Below are positions 25,438 to 35,172 of a stretch of 64,000 nucleotides of DNA, piece after piece. Numbering within the stretch: position 1 is the stretch's first letter; every line of letters begins with the position of its first letter. The DNA comes from an uncultured Lachnospiraceae bacterium. GTDB taxonomy: Bacteria; Bacillota; Clostridia; Lachnospirales; Lachnospiraceae. The DNA lies in NCBI GenBank assembly GCA_948470335.1, contig CAOKOL010000002.1, forward strand, positions 120,926 through 184,925, given 5' to 3'. The notes below the pieces were generated by a model that saw only the letters and a program-made list of their open reading frames with translations, made no database searches and was not told where the DNA came from. The position numbers and the translations under genes are program-made.

Positions 25438-26640
25438 CTACGCCAGAAGTTCCAGAAGCATCTGCAGTTCCTGAGCCTGGGCGGTATTTTTCTCTGCCGC
25501 TTTCCTGCCCAGCCGTTTTCGTTCTTCCTCATTGTTCAGCAGCCTGAGGATACTGCCGGCAATCGCTTCCGGCGTCAGTTCACACAGAATTCCGTCCTGT
25601 CCGTCCGTAATCTGTTCCCGGTTACCGTTACAGTCAGAGGCAATCACCGCACATCCCAGTGTCTGTGCCTCCTGAATGGCAATGCTTTTTCCTTCAAACC
25701 GAGTGGCATGGATATACAGATCCGCCTGCATATAATAGGGAAATGGATTTTTTACCGCGCCCAAAAGCACAAAATCCTCCGAAAGCCCCAGCGCCCCAAT
25801 CTGTTTCTCCAGAGCCCGGCGCTGATCCCCTTCTCCAAGCACATACCATCTCACAGGATATCCGGCCTCTTTCAACAGTTTCATGGTCGCAATCGCTATA
25901 TCATAGGCTTTCTGCCAGGTCAGTCTTCCCACCGTCAGAAGACGCTTTCCTTGAAATCCGTCTGAAAATCCTCCCGGTTCCCGTCCGCGAAGCCGGATAG
26001 CCTCCTGATTCACAATATTGTGAAAGACCCCTGTTTTTTTCTCATATTCCGGATAAACCGAAAGAAAACTCTCCCGAACCTCATCGGAAACCCCGAAGAT
26101 CCGGTCAAACCGGTCCCAGCAGCCCTGATCCATCCTGCGGGTATATCCTGCGCTTGTATAATCAATATGTATAAATGCAGCTTTCCGCCGGGCTTTTACA
26201 TGTTCCGCCACATAATAGGCCGACGCGCCTTCCAGATAGGCCACTGCCAGATCAAAGGTCTCCTGAAAGCGCTGTCCGCCATCCGAAAGCACCCGCCACA
26301 GCAGTTTATCGGCCTGAATCTTCCCGTTCTTTTTCATCTCTTCCGCATTTCTGAAAACAGAACCAAGTTTCCTGCCGTATCCGCCGTTTCGAAAAAAGGC
26401 TTTACAAATGGTCCTGGCCATTACCCCTTTTCCTTTCCGGGTCAGCACGGACTGGCTGCTGAATCTTTTATTCAGCAGCTTCACATGGGACGGGAGCCTT
26501 TCGATCATCTCTCCCTGCCCCATAATAACATAGAGATACAGCTTATAATCCGGGAAATGCAGCGCATTCAGAAGCTCAATCAGCGCAGTCTCCGCGCCGG
26601 CACGTCCCATGGTATTAACTGCAAACAGTATCTTTTTCAT
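25438..26640 (-). CDS. Glycosyltransferase family 4
   Basis: A 400-residue GT-B enzyme. The N-terminal half has MKKILFAVNTMGRAGAETAL; the C-terminal donor-binding half has LLTVGRLTWQKAYDIAIATM (near residue 235), WYVLGEGDQRRALEKQI, and the conserved Glu region EAQTLGCAVIASDCNGNREQI near 330. GGAGAATATAA precedes the start. It overlaps the 3' end of the DUF2304 gene by 26 bp, so the two are coupled. Retaining glycosyl transfer onto the growing polymer or its carrier is inferred. Confidence 0.92.
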   Translation of the reverse strand: MKKILFAVNTMGRAGAETALIELLNALHFPDYKLYLYVIMGQGEMIERLPSHVKLLNKRFSSQSVLTRKGKGVMARTICKAFFRNGGYGRKLGSVFRNAEEMKKNGKIQADKLLWRVLSDGGQRFQETFDLAVAYLEGASAYYVAEHVKARRKAAFIHIDYTSAGYTRRMDQGCWDRFDRIFGVSDEVRESFLSVYPEYEKKTGVFHNIVNQEAIRLRGREPGGFSDGFQGKRLLTVGRLTWQKAYDIAIATMKLLKEAGYPVRWYVLGEGDQRRALEKQIGALGLSEDFVLLGAVKNPFPYYMQADLYIHATRFEGKSIAIQEAQTLGCAVIASDCNGNREQITDGQDGILCELTPEAIAGSILRLLNNEEERKRLGRKAAEKNTAQAQELQMLLELLA

Positions 26641-27016
26641 TTATATTCTCCACCGTTTTCTGCAGCGCGTCCAGTTCATTCATGATATATTCATTTTCCT
26701 GATTGAGCAGAGACACCTGCATGGCAAGCTCCCTGTTTTTCATCATTAGCTGAGAAAGCAGCACGCTGGTCCTTACCTCCTCAAACAGAAAGACGCTTCC
26801 CACACAGAAAAACGCCAGCCCAGTTCCTGAAGAGACCAGACGACTCCACTGAGAAAAAACAGGAACGATTCCGACCAGAACCAGCATCAGTCCTAAAATT
26901 TCCCAGATCACCGCAAAATTAACCGTGATTTTCTTGTAAGCATTCATCCAGAAACTGGATATCATAAGAATCGCCCCCGCAAGGAAAACCCCCGCTCTTA
27001 TGATGATCCCTTCCAT
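26615..27016 (-). CDS. DUF2304 family small membrane protein
   Basis: A 133-residue protein with three hydrophobic segments (about residues 5-22, 34-52 and 62-80) and a C-terminal coiled-coil-like helix rich in Leu, Gln and Asn (residues 90-125). Length and layout match DUF2304, small membrane proteins usually paired with a DPM-type GT2, as here. A scaffolding role in lipid-linked sugar synthesis is inferred. It follows a short intergenic repeat downstream of pelG. Confidence 0.75.
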   Translation of the reverse strand: MEGIIIRAGVFLAGAILMISSFWMNAYKKITVNFAVIWEILGLMLVLVGIVPVFSQWSRLVSSGTGLAFFCVGSVFLFEEVRTSVLLSQLMMKNRELAMQVSLLNQENEYIMNELDALQKTVENINEKDTVCS

Positions 27017-27039
27017 TTTTATGCCCCCTTTCTATTTGG

Positions 27040-27113
27040 AGTTCCGCAACTGCCCTCCCAGGGCCTGTACGGTCCGTTGCTGTTTTTGTAAGTTCCGCAA
27101 CTACCCTGCCAAG
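27040..27113 (-). repeat. Intergenic repeat with the hairpin core deleted
   Basis: Two copies of the unit border (starting 27040 and 27091, period 51) flank GGCCTGTACGGTCCGTTGCTG. The 50-odd bases forming the hairpin in other copies are absent. The second border overlaps the last codons of pelG. Outer pairing is kept by changed bases: GCAAC/GTTGC here against GCAGT/ACTGC in the 104-bp units. Confidence 0.75.
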
Positions 27114-28567
27114 TCTTCTCCGCTCCCGGCGGCTCTGTCATATACCTTGCCGGGCGGCTGGGTGCCCATTCCCGGCTTCAATATGGAACCCTTACAGAAT
27201 ATATGGGCATCCAGATGCTTTTCCATATATCTGAGACGGACATAGGCCACCGTCCATCCTGTAAAAGCCCCCAGCACGACTCCCATCCCGAACCACAGCT
27301 CCGATAAATGGGTGGCAAAGATGCTTCCCAGAAACGTGACCAGGCAAAAACTTAAGGATGTAATCGCCGCGCCTGTCAGGTCATTAAAATAATAAAGAAA
27401 TATGATTTCGGAATACATCAGAAATAAAATAAAGTACCCTGCTGCCAGACACGAATAAATCCGCAGCGTCAGACTGGAAATGCCTGCCCGCGGCAGCAGT
27501 ACGACACAGATCAGATATATAACCGATGTTATGATAAACTGTATGCGTACCAGATCAACCAGCTCGGCGGACAACTGCCTGAACATCTCCTTTTTTGTCG
27601 TATCAATATCCGCGCCCTTTCCGCCGATGACCGCCTCGGAATACTGCCGGTATTTATCGTGAAAATGCATTTCCACCCGTGTGATAAAAATCGTCGTAGC
27701 GGACAGATTCGTGAACATGGCCAGACAAGTGGCCATGTCATAAGGCTGATTGCACACGAAAGTCTTTACCAGCACCAGCTTCATCTCCGTGGTCCAGAAC
27801 ACAAAATTATGGATATACAGGCCCAGATTATAGAAAAAATTAGAAACCACAAGCTGCCAGTATTTTTTAAAATACCGCAGCACCGATCGATATCTGTTGC
27901 TGTTTTTTACAAAATACCGCTTTACCACCGCAATTTCCAGAAACGCGATGAAGAAAAAGCCCGTCATCAGAGCAAAGAGCATACTCTCCCGAATACCCCA
28001 GTGCATGATATACCGCAGAAATAAGGACAGAAGAAATGCCTCCAGCATCCCCAGAAAGAAAAACAGCGATATTTTCTCATAATCCTTCGCGATGGAAAGA
28101 TAAATCATGGAGTAAAACACCAGCACGAGGGATATGTAACCGCAGTATCCGGTAAAGGTATAGAAAACATCCACTTTCCCCACAAAATGCTCCCAGAGAC
28201 AAAAGGGAATCCCCAGCAGGCAGCTCAACAGCATATTCAGCATCAGTCCCAGATAGTAACAGGGCCGGATATCCTCATACCGTTCTTCATAGATCACATC
28301 CGATACATATTTTGACAATACGGAATTAAACGGCGAGGCTGTGAGCAGAGCAAAGATAAATATGTAGAGAACCGTACAGGAAAACAGTTCCCGCTCCACA
28401 AAGCCCAGTTTGCTGAAACCCAGAAAATGCTGCATCAGCATAATGTTCAGAATAACCACAAACATGGGCGCTACCGTGGAAGTCGCGCTGTATCCGAATC
28501 CGATCAGATTTGTCGTAACCGTATTCTTCTCAAAGATCCTGGTTAGTTTTACTCCTATGCCTGCCAT
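27101..28567 (-). CDS. pelG: PelG-like exopolysaccharide exporter
   Basis: A 488-residue polytopic protein (about twelve membrane helices) of the PelG family, MATE/MOP-like flippases that export the Pel polymer across the cytoplasmic membrane. The N-terminus MAGIGVKLTRIFEKNT with GFGYSATSTVAPMFVV is characteristic. It starts 4 bp after the pelF stop, the usual pelF-pelG adjacency. In Gram-negative Pel systems PelD, PelE and PelG form the inner-membrane complex with PelF; homologues of all four are encoded here, and no PelB/PelC is expected in a monoderm. Confidence 0.9.
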   Translation of the reverse strand: MAGIGVKLTRIFEKNTVTTNLIGFGYSATSTVAPMFVVILNIMLMQHFLGFSKLGFVERELFSCTVLYIFIFALLTASPFNSVLSKYVSDVIYEERYEDIRPCYYLGLMLNMLLSCLLGIPFCLWEHFVGKVDVFYTFTGYCGYISLVLVFYSMIYLSIAKDYEKISLFFFLGMLEAFLLSLFLRYIMHWGIRESMLFALMTGFFFIAFLEIAVVKRYFVKNSNRYRSVLRYFKKYWQLVVSNFFYNLGLYIHNFVFWTTEMKLVLVKTFVCNQPYDMATCLAMFTNLSATTIFITRVEMHFHDKYRQYSEAVIGGKGADIDTTKKEMFRQLSAELVDLVRIQFIITSVIYLICVVLLPRAGISSLTLRIYSCLAAGYFILFLMYSEIIFLYYFNDLTGAAITSLSFCLVTFLGSIFATHLSELWFGMGVVLGAFTGWTVAYVRLRYMEKHLDAHIFCKGSILKPGMGTQPPGKVYDRAAGSGEDLAG

Positions 28568-28571
28568 CGGT

Positions 28572-30029
28572 TTATCCTTCCTCCAATTCTCTCAAAGTTT
28601 CCTCCGCCCACGACAGCCCCATGCTGTCAGAAAAATCTTTATAAATCTTATGGTAGGTCGCTCTCATATGCTCGATCCGGTAACCGGACATCACTCTTTT
28701 ATAACCGTTTTCTCCCATCTCAAGACGCATGGGCTCGTTTCTGGCCATATCAATCATGGCCTGCGCGATCTCCTCCACATTCATAATATGGGTCAGAATT
28801 CCGCCGGCGCCGAAATCATCGTTTTCCCCGAAGATCAGTCCCCTGCAGTTCCCCACATCCGTGGCAATCACCGGTTTATGGGCCGCATAGCTTTCCAGGA
28901 TCGTCAGCGGCTGCCCTTCGCTGATACTGGTCAGGATCGTCGCGTCCATTTTTCCAAGGTAATCTTTGATGTCGATTCTTCCGGTGAATACCACGTCCTC
29001 AAGCCCCAGCGCTTCCACCTGTTCCATACATTCTGCGGCATATACCTCATCTTCATCGCAGGGCCCCATAATCCACAGTTTCAGACGGGACTCTCTTTCC
29101 TTTGCAAAGCTGAACGCCTGAATCATCGTTTTCACATCCTTGATCGGGGTAACGCGAAGGATGGCGCCGATATTGACTTTCTGTCTCTCTTCTTCCTCCT
29201 TGCCCGGAAGGTTGTGCAGATGCTCCACTGACACACCGTTTGGCGTCACCATGGTTTTCTCTGCCGGACAGCCCAGCTCAATCTGCAGTTCCCTGGCATG
29301 CTCATACAGGCTGGTTACCAGATCCGCGCTGTCGTATGCCACTTTGGACATTTTGCGGAACTGATCGATCCATATATTTTTATAAACGCCTTTTACCCAC
29401 TCCGCCCGCAGCAGTTCTTCTTCCCGTTCCCTTGTATAAATCCCGTGTTCTGAGATCAGTACACGGCTTCCATAGAGAGATTTGGCCATGCTCCCAAGCA
29501 CCCCTGCATAACCGGTAGCCACACAATGATACAGGTCTGCTTTCGGCAGTTTCATCTGCAAGGTAAAAAACAGCGGCAGATACACCGAACGCATCGTCCA
29601 TAAAAAATCGGAAAAAATAAGCTGGCTGTATTTCAAATCATAATATTCCCGCACAATATTTAAAAAATCTTCACTCATCAGCAGACGGTCCAGAGAAAGA
29701 TGCTTCTTCTGAAACAGGTCATACAGCACCTCCCACTCCGTACTCTGATTCAATATAAGACTGCGCAGCGCCCTGTATTCCGTCCGGTTCAGTCTGAAAC
29801 GCCGCCAGCCCGTCCGGTTCCAGTCCATATCTTCCAGATACAGTTCGTGTACTTCCGTAACATTTTCCGGCAGCTCATAAGTAAATTTTCCGCTTAAGGA
29901 CCGATTGCTTATAATCGTCAGGAGCACAAATTCCAGACTGGGAAAAGACCTGATCAGCCCGTGTACCCAACTGGATACACCGCCTGCCATATAAGGATAA
30001 CAGCCTTCCACGACGATACAGACTCTCAT
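28572..30029 (-). CDS. pelF: PelF-like glycosyltransferase (GT4)
   Basis: A 485-residue GT-B enzyme with the diagnostic PelF N-terminus (VVEGCYPYMAGGVSSWVHGLI) and the long insert EHGIYTREREEELLRAEW near residue 195. The C-terminal domain has VTPNGVSVEHL, ILRVTPIKDVKTMI, TGRIDIKDYLGKMD, and TSISEGQPLTILESYAAHKP with the catalytic-loop Glu residues. PelF is the cytoplasmic synthase that polymerises UDP-GalNAc/GlcNAc in known Pel systems; the sugar here is unknown. AAGGAG precedes the start. Confidence 0.93.
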   Translation of the reverse strand: MRVCIVVEGCYPYMAGGVSSWVHGLIRSFPSLEFVLLTIISNRSLSGKFTYELPENVTEVHELYLEDMDWNRTGWRRFRLNRTEYRALRSLILNQSTEWEVLYDLFQKKHLSLDRLLMSEDFLNIVREYYDLKYSQLIFSDFLWTMRSVYLPLFFTLQMKLPKADLYHCVATGYAGVLGSMAKSLYGSRVLISEHGIYTREREEELLRAEWVKGVYKNIWIDQFRKMSKVAYDSADLVTSLYEHARELQIELGCPAEKTMVTPNGVSVEHLHNLPGKEEEERQKVNIGAILRVTPIKDVKTMIQAFSFAKERESRLKLWIMGPCDEDEVYAAECMEQVEALGLEDVVFTGRIDIKDYLGKMDATILTSISEGQPLTILESYAAHKPVIATDVGNCRGLIFGENDDFGAGGILTHIMNVEEIAQAMIDMARNEPMRLEMGENGYKRVMSGYRIEHMRATYHKIYKDFSDSMGLSWAEETLRELEEG

Positions 30030-30050
30030 TTGGCATCTCCTTTCAGGATC

Positions 30051-31931
30051 TTAATAATAAAACCGCTGCTCAGACGGCTCCATCGTGATCGTAACCTCTC
30101 TGTCTTCCACCTGAATCAGATAAGCGTCCTCTTCCAACTGCCTGAAACTTCCGCCTTCCATTTCTTTAATCTGTTCATGATGGGTCCTTAAGATGAACCA
30201 CACGGTTCCCCCCGTATCGTTGGTCTTAAGCCGAATGCTGTCGCCTGTCCTGCTGTCCTCATAATCCAGTTGCAGAAAACGGCGGATACGCACATCACAT
30301 TCTGACACCGTCGTTCCGGAAAAACCCTGAAAATCTTCTTCATATGCACCGGCCGTTTTCGCAAAATCAAGGGCCAGATTTTCCCAGAGATCCTCCTCTG
30401 ACTCCGGATATGCGATACGGGTCATGTCAAAGGAAATATTCAGGTATCCCAGGGCGGTTTCCATACTCCGTACCAGAAGGTCTCCCCGGAATGAATAATC
30501 CAGTCCGTCCGCCGTGATGCTCTGTCTTGTCACCTGTTCCGACAGAAAACCGACGACATCCTGCCGGTCTTCGTCGAAAGCCGTCACCACTGTCCTTACG
30601 GATGTCAACCCACTTTCCCGCAGAACTTCCGCAATCACTTCATCTTCCTGTTCACCCGCATAGAGAGAAGAAAACCGGTAACTGTCAAGCGCCCCGCCGA
30701 TAAAGTCCTGATCTTCCCTGAGCTTTCGCGCCTCAAAAGTATTCTCTTTATCGAATCCGTATAATCCGGTTTCCACCGACTGTTCGTTAAAAATTTTCAG
30801 ATAATATTTCAGTTGTTCCGGATCCGGAACATTGCCGTCCTGGTAGTCATACTGGGGCGCCAGCATACAGGTAAGTCCCACATCCTGATCCAGAAGCGTC
30901 GTTGTGATACCCGGCCATATAATTTCCTGAAACAGTTGTTTCACGGAGCGGCTGTAATATGTTTCCATTACTTCTCTGTTTTCATCGGCCAGAGACGGAT
31001 AACCGGCAAACACCATGCTCTGCGCGTTGACGGCCGGATAGAGTTCATAGGAATACATATCTGCAGACATGGCAGATAGCATTCCCATTCCGGTGATTCC
31101 CTCCATATATCCGCCGTTCACGGCAAACACATATGCCGTACCGAAGCTTTTCCGCCAGATCACGGCGGGATAGCTCTCCGGCTTCACCGCTTCATCCTCC
31201 GGAATCCCCTTCATATAGACTTTCACGCCTGCCTCCAGACGATACCAGGGAAATGTCAGCTCCAGATTCTGATACGGTTTATCTTCCTCTTCCTGTGCCT
31301 CATAAACCTTCTCGCCTCCCAGCAGAAAACCGCCGTACAGATGAAGTCCCTTCACCCTGGTCTCCTTCTCCGCGATATTTCTGATTCCCAGAAGATTCCG
31401 CACTTGTTCGCTGTGCTCGATTACAGACACATCCGGAAGACGGCAGAATACCAGATGGATTCCCTTATCCACACAATCCGACAGAAAGTGAAGCTCTCCC
31501 TCCTGTTCCCAGGAAATACCTGCCGGATCAATCACCAGCATCTCAACCTGATCCATTTCTTCTTCCGCGTCCTGAAAAGAAGACAGCGCGGCATATCCCT
31601 CGATGTCCCGTTTTGTGTAGACCACCCATTCATAGGCCATATCGGCAAAAGCCCCGTCCGGCTCCCCGATATAAATCACTTTTTGGGGAAACACAACCCC
31701 GGTTCCGTCTCCCTCACTCTCTCCGGTTCCCGGATTCGGTGAAGAATCATCCTGTTCCGAGCTGCCCGGCACATAAAAATTCACCTGAGAGGGATATCCG
31801 GAAGCATCCTCGGCATAGGCATTGACAGAATAATCATTCCATTCATCCTTTAAATTGTTGATGAACATACAGAGGAAAAATATCACAAACATCATGATCG
31901 TTATTGTAAAATAATTCCTGCGCGATATCAT
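30051..31931 (-). CDS. Membrane-anchored DUF2194-like protein of the Pel locus
   Basis: A 626-residue protein with one N-terminal membrane helix (residues 8-25), an acidic low-complexity linker (about 55-80) and a large extracytoplasmic part. Residues about 85-200 look like a flavodoxin/amidotransferase-like lobe; the later part has DVGLTCMLAPQYDYQDG and a YFLKIFNEQSVETGLYGFD-type strand reminiscent of a carbohydrate-deacetylase barrel, without an intact NodB metal motif. I therefore call it DUF2194-like, at modest confidence. Its place between the GT-C-like gene and pelF suggests the role filled by PelA elsewhere (modification or release of polymer), possibly as a degenerate binding domain. 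Confidence 0.55.
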   Translation of the reverse strand: MISRRNYFTITIMMFVIFFLCMFINNLKDEWNDYSVNAYAEDASGYPSQVNFYVPGSSEQDDSSPNPGTGESEGDGTGVVFPQKVIYIGEPDGAFADMAYEWVVYTKRDIEGYAALSSFQDAEEEMDQVEMLVIDPAGISWEQEGELHFLSDCVDKGIHLVFCRLPDVSVIEHSEQVRNLLGIRNIAEKETRVKGLHLYGGFLLGGEKVYEAQEEEDKPYQNLELTFPWYRLEAGVKVYMKGIPEDEAVKPESYPAVIWRKSFGTAYVFAVNGGYMEGITGMGMLSAMSADMYSYELYPAVNAQSMVFAGYPSLADENREVMETYYSRSVKQLFQEIIWPGITTTLLDQDVGLTCMLAPQYDYQDGNVPDPEQLKYYLKIFNEQSVETGLYGFDKENTFEARKLREDQDFIGGALDSYRFSSLYAGEQEDEVIAEVLRESGLTSVRTVVTAFDEDRQDVVGFLSEQVTRQSITADGLDYSFRGDLLVRSMETALGYLNISFDMTRIAYPESEEDLWENLALDFAKTAGAYEEDFQGFSGTTVSECDVRIRRFLQLDYEDSRTGDSIRLKTNDTGGTVWFILRTHHEQIKEMEGGSFRQLEEDAYLIQVEDREVTITMEPSEQRFYY

Positions 31932-31942
31932 GTCATCCTCTC

Positions 31943-34195
31943 CTAATCCTTTTGCGTTTCACCGGCATAGCCATAATCGACGGCAAAATTATACAGGCTG
32001 TATTCGTTCTGCCGCACCCGATAACACACAAACGCATCATCTTCATAATATACTTCCATCTCGTTGGGATACAGCCTTTTGAATTCCTGCGCCCAGTAAT
32101 ACATGTGGGACATGGTTACCCACCGTGCGTCTCCTATATATGGCTGGATTCCGGGCTGCCGAGAAAGGGATTCCCGCAGCCCTTCCGGAGACACCGTTTT
32201 ATCCGGCTTTTCCGTATTCATTCGATCCATATACAGGCCCGGCTTTTTTTCTATAAAAAAATATACGTTGGAAGAAGGAATTGTAACGGACGCAAAACTA
32301 TCCGTCTCTTCCATCTGCCTTAGAAATGTAATCGTTTCATAGTGATAACCATTCGAATATTCGTCCACCATCCAACGCTCGTCATTGGCGGAACATATGG
32401 TCCAGTTCCCGGCGTTCCTGTTTTCATGAATGATATTTTGCAGACAGAGCATTGCCCCGTTTGTTTCATAAGCGGTCAGGCAGACCGGAACCCGAATGCC
32501 GAGCAGGCCCGTGGCCACACAAACTGCCCCCAGCGCTCCGAGAGACCCCAAATCCATCGCACGATTCCCTTGAAACAGCAAAAACAAAACCGCGTCCAGG
32601 CACAGACTCACCAGGAGCACGCTCCCATAAGCGTAATAGACCGCAAGGCGGGACATCTCAATCACCTGCGGAAGCCCAAGTCCGCCGGCAGACTGAAGCA
32701 CCGTCATAAGCAGCATAAAAACACTTGCCGACATCAAAACCGCTCCATATTCCGATCTGCGCAGAATGCACCAGAGAATCCCAAGAAGAAAAAGCAGTCC
32801 GATGCTGCCCAGCAAAAACCGCGGCACCCTGGCATCATAACTGACCACATAGTAGTTCAACTCTCTAAGTATTTTATAATACAGCCCTTTCATCCGAGCG
32901 GTCAGGCTCTTGCCTTTCACCGGCTGCTCCTCATTATCGGACGCCGCAGACAAATGCTCCCCATCTCTTTCCTCCTGCTCCTGATCCGCAGGCATCGTTT
33001 CCGTACTGCCGGAGAGAACAGACATTCCCCAGTTTAAGGAAGGCTGTAGCGGCGTACCTGTCACATAGGCGGCGGCCATAGGCAATACGGCGATACAGAT
33101 ACCCGCGATCCCGGCCACCATAAGTCTCTTAAAATAACGCCAGCGAAAACAGCGGAAACAAAAACCGGCTCCGATTCCGATACAGAACAGGCCTGTGATA
33201 ATCGTTCCATAGAAGTGAACCGCCAGAGTCATGGAAACACTGACCGCAAACAAAATCAGATACAGTCCGGCAGTCCGCGAACACACCGTTTTCTTTTTCT
33301 CCGTAAGAACAAAATCCTTTTCTTTTAAAAAAGCGATCACGAAATACACGGCCGGCAGGATAAACAACATCCCGAATTCCTGCGGCAGTGTGGCATAATA
33401 TCTGTAATAAGTGTATTTAAAATACCGGTCCGAAAGCAGATAGACCACAAGCCCCGCATAAGGCGCATATTTTGACTTGCACAGGGCGCGTAAAAATGCC
33501 AGCAGCATCAGATGAATCATCAGTGTCTGTACGATACCGAAAATCCGGAACAGCACATGGCCGGGAATTCCGAACACCCCATTCAGATAATACAGAACAC
33601 AGTGCATACCAAAAGGATATACCCCGTCCACAAAGATATTGTTGTGGATCATCTCGCTGAGCCAATAATGATGCACCACCATATCGGAGGCGCAATATCC
33701 ATAGACCTTCACCGCATTCGTTCCGTACATATAAAATATCAGCAAAACAATTCCCAGCGTCAGAACAATATCCGGCCAATGACTGCTCATCCATTTTCCG
33801 ACTGTTCCGGATGACAGTCCGCGAAGTTTTCTCTCAAATTTAAGAATCAGTGTCTTCTTTCCGATCTCTCCGCCCGCGATCAGCCTGATCCGTTCAATCG
33901 CTTTCTCCAGAACGGGAAAAACAGAATCTTTATATTTATATGCCGCGAATACAAAGGGCAGCGCTGTTCCGATCACCAGTGTCAGCCTGCATGAGATATG
34001 CAGAAGCTGCAGCAAAAATACCAGATTCATGATATAAAAATTCCCAATCATGAAATACGCCATAAATTTTGTCGAAACGCTGCCGATCCCAGCCAGTTTT
34101 TTACGCAGAATAATCCATGGCAAAAAAAGCGTCACACCTATATATGCCGCCAATACCCATATGATCCGTATAACCGTAAGCATCGCCATTGACAT
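31943..34195 (-). CDS. Large polytopic membrane protein, GT-C glycosyltransferase-like
   Basis: About 750 residues with a dozen or more hydrophobic segments and a hydrophilic C-terminal domain (from about residue 610). An extracytoplasmic first-loop motif, ASDMVVHHYWLSEMIHNN near residue 180, and YPFGMHCVLYYLNGVFG resemble the acidic/His first loop of GT-C enzymes that use polyprenyl-phosphate sugars. ATG 34195 is used because AGGAGG lies eight bases upstream; a TTG start six codons earlier falls inside that site. It follows the PelE-like gene closely. No equivalent exists in the classical pel operon, so it may decorate the polymer. Not assigned to a named family with certainty. Confidence 0.65.
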   Translation of the reverse strand: MSMAMLTVIRIIWVLAAYIGVTLFLPWIILRKKLAGIGSVSTKFMAYFMIGNFYIMNLVFLLQLLHISCRLTLVIGTALPFVFAAYKYKDSVFPVLEKAIERIRLIAGGEIGKKTLILKFERKLRGLSSGTVGKWMSSHWPDIVLTLGIVLLIFYMYGTNAVKVYGYCASDMVVHHYWLSEMIHNNIFVDGVYPFGMHCVLYYLNGVFGIPGHVLFRIFGIVQTLMIHLMLLAFLRALCKSKYAPYAGLVVYLLSDRYFKYTYYRYYATLPQEFGMLFILPAVYFVIAFLKEKDFVLTEKKKTVCSRTAGLYLILFAVSVSMTLAVHFYGTIITGLFCIGIGAGFCFRCFRWRYFKRLMVAGIAGICIAVLPMAAAYVTGTPLQPSLNWGMSVLSGSTETMPADQEQEERDGEHLSAASDNEEQPVKGKSLTARMKGLYYKILRELNYYVVSYDARVPRFLLGSIGLLFLLGILWCILRRSEYGAVLMSASVFMLLMTVLQSAGGLGLPQVIEMSRLAVYYAYGSVLLVSLCLDAVLFLLFQGNRAMDLGSLGALGAVCVATGLLGIRVPVCLTAYETNGAMLCLQNIIHENRNAGNWTICSANDERWMVDEYSNGYHYETITFLRQMEETDSFASVTIPSSNVYFFIEKKPGLYMDRMNTEKPDKTVSPEGLRESLSRQPGIQPYIGDARWVTMSHMYYWAQEFKRLYPNEMEVYYEDDAFVCYRVRQNEYSLYNFAVDYGYAGETQKD

Positions 34196-34209
34196 TGTCA
34201 CTGCCTCCT

Positions 34210-35172
34210 TCAACTGAAAATCCGAATCAGTTCCAGCGTCTCGCTGTCAATTACCACATCAGACTTTTTCAGCTCATCCAACGCGGTAAAAAAAGCCTCT
34301 CTGTTCTGACTGGCAAAATAATATTTCAGTTTACAGGTATATGACAAAAGCTCCCCCGGATACTGTTCTGCCATCCGCATACACCACTTCCCGGAAGCCT
34401 CAAATTCTTTCATCTCCATAATCCGCAGACAAACCGACTCATACTGCTTTAAAGTAATCCTTGAATGGTCCTTCTCATAAAGAGATTCCGCCGTCTCCTC
34501 CATGATGTGTACAAATTTACGCTGTTCATGGTCGGAAAAAATATGCTGCTTTAAAATATTGTCCATATAATCAAGAAGCATCTCCTCACATTCCGTCTCC
34601 TCAGCTTCCTCCTCGCAAATCTGCCTGCGCAGTTTCTGTACATAGAGACGAAATCTGTTCAGTTCATCGGACAGGACGGCCGCCGCATAGTGAGACGTCT
34701 CCGAATCTTCGCTTTCCAGAGCCAGCGTTATAGAGGCCAGGGAATTGCTGATATCCTTCTGCATCACATTCATCAGCACCATGCGCAGATCTTTCTTTTC
34801 GTTGACCAGAATCGCTTCCTCCAGAGGAATGATATTCCGCTCCGTTTCCTCATCCGCTTTCAGATTGGTCTTCACACGCTCTTTGCTGAAAATCACATCC
34901 GCCAGATCCGCATTTTTCCAGAAGATCACCAGATAACAGATATGTCCCATAAAGAAAAACAGCGGGACGATGACAGGGCACAGAATCATCACAATAAACC
35001 GAATCAGATAGGTCCGACGGTTGTCATATAATCTCTCTTCCTGTTCCTCATCGGCAGCCAGGGCATGGGCGGGTACCAGAACAAACACCCCTGCCAGCAG
35101 ATAAATTACCGACACGATCAGATTCACCAGCAGGATGAGCAGAAAGATATATTCATCCCTTGCGAGCATCAT
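34210..35172 (-). CDS. PelE-like membrane protein
   Basis: A 320-residue protein with two N-terminal membrane regions (residues 8-38 and about 52-85, the second probably a pair), then a long soluble helical region of repeat-like helices (about 110-320) consistent with TPRs. That layout, two membrane helices plus a TPR domain, and its position directly after the PelD-like gene (ATGA overlap) match PelE, the PelD/PelG partner of the inner-membrane Pel complex. Primary sequence resemblance is weak, so the name rests on architecture and synteny. Confidence 0.7.
   Translation of the reverse strand: MMLARDEYIFLLILLVNLIVSVIYLLAGVFVLVPAHALAADEEQEERLYDNRRTYLIRFIVMILCPVIVPLFFFMGHICYLVIFWKNADLADVIFSKERVKTNLKADEETERNIIPLEEAILVNEKKDLRMVLMNVMQKDISNSLASITLALESEDSETSHYAAAVLSDELNRFRLYVQKLRRQICEEEAEETECEEMLLDYMDNILKQHIFSDHEQRKFVHIMEETAESLYEKDHSRITLKQYESVCLRIMEMKEFEASGKWCMRMAEQYPGELLSYTCKLKYYFASQNREAFFTALDELKKSDVVIDSETLELIRIFS

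Noticed and set aside
31133..31384. Rightward ORFs inside the Pel locus such as 31,133-31,384 and 32,342-33,037
   Set aside because: They are antisense shadows of well-supported leftward genes, with no recognisable domains or ribosome sites.
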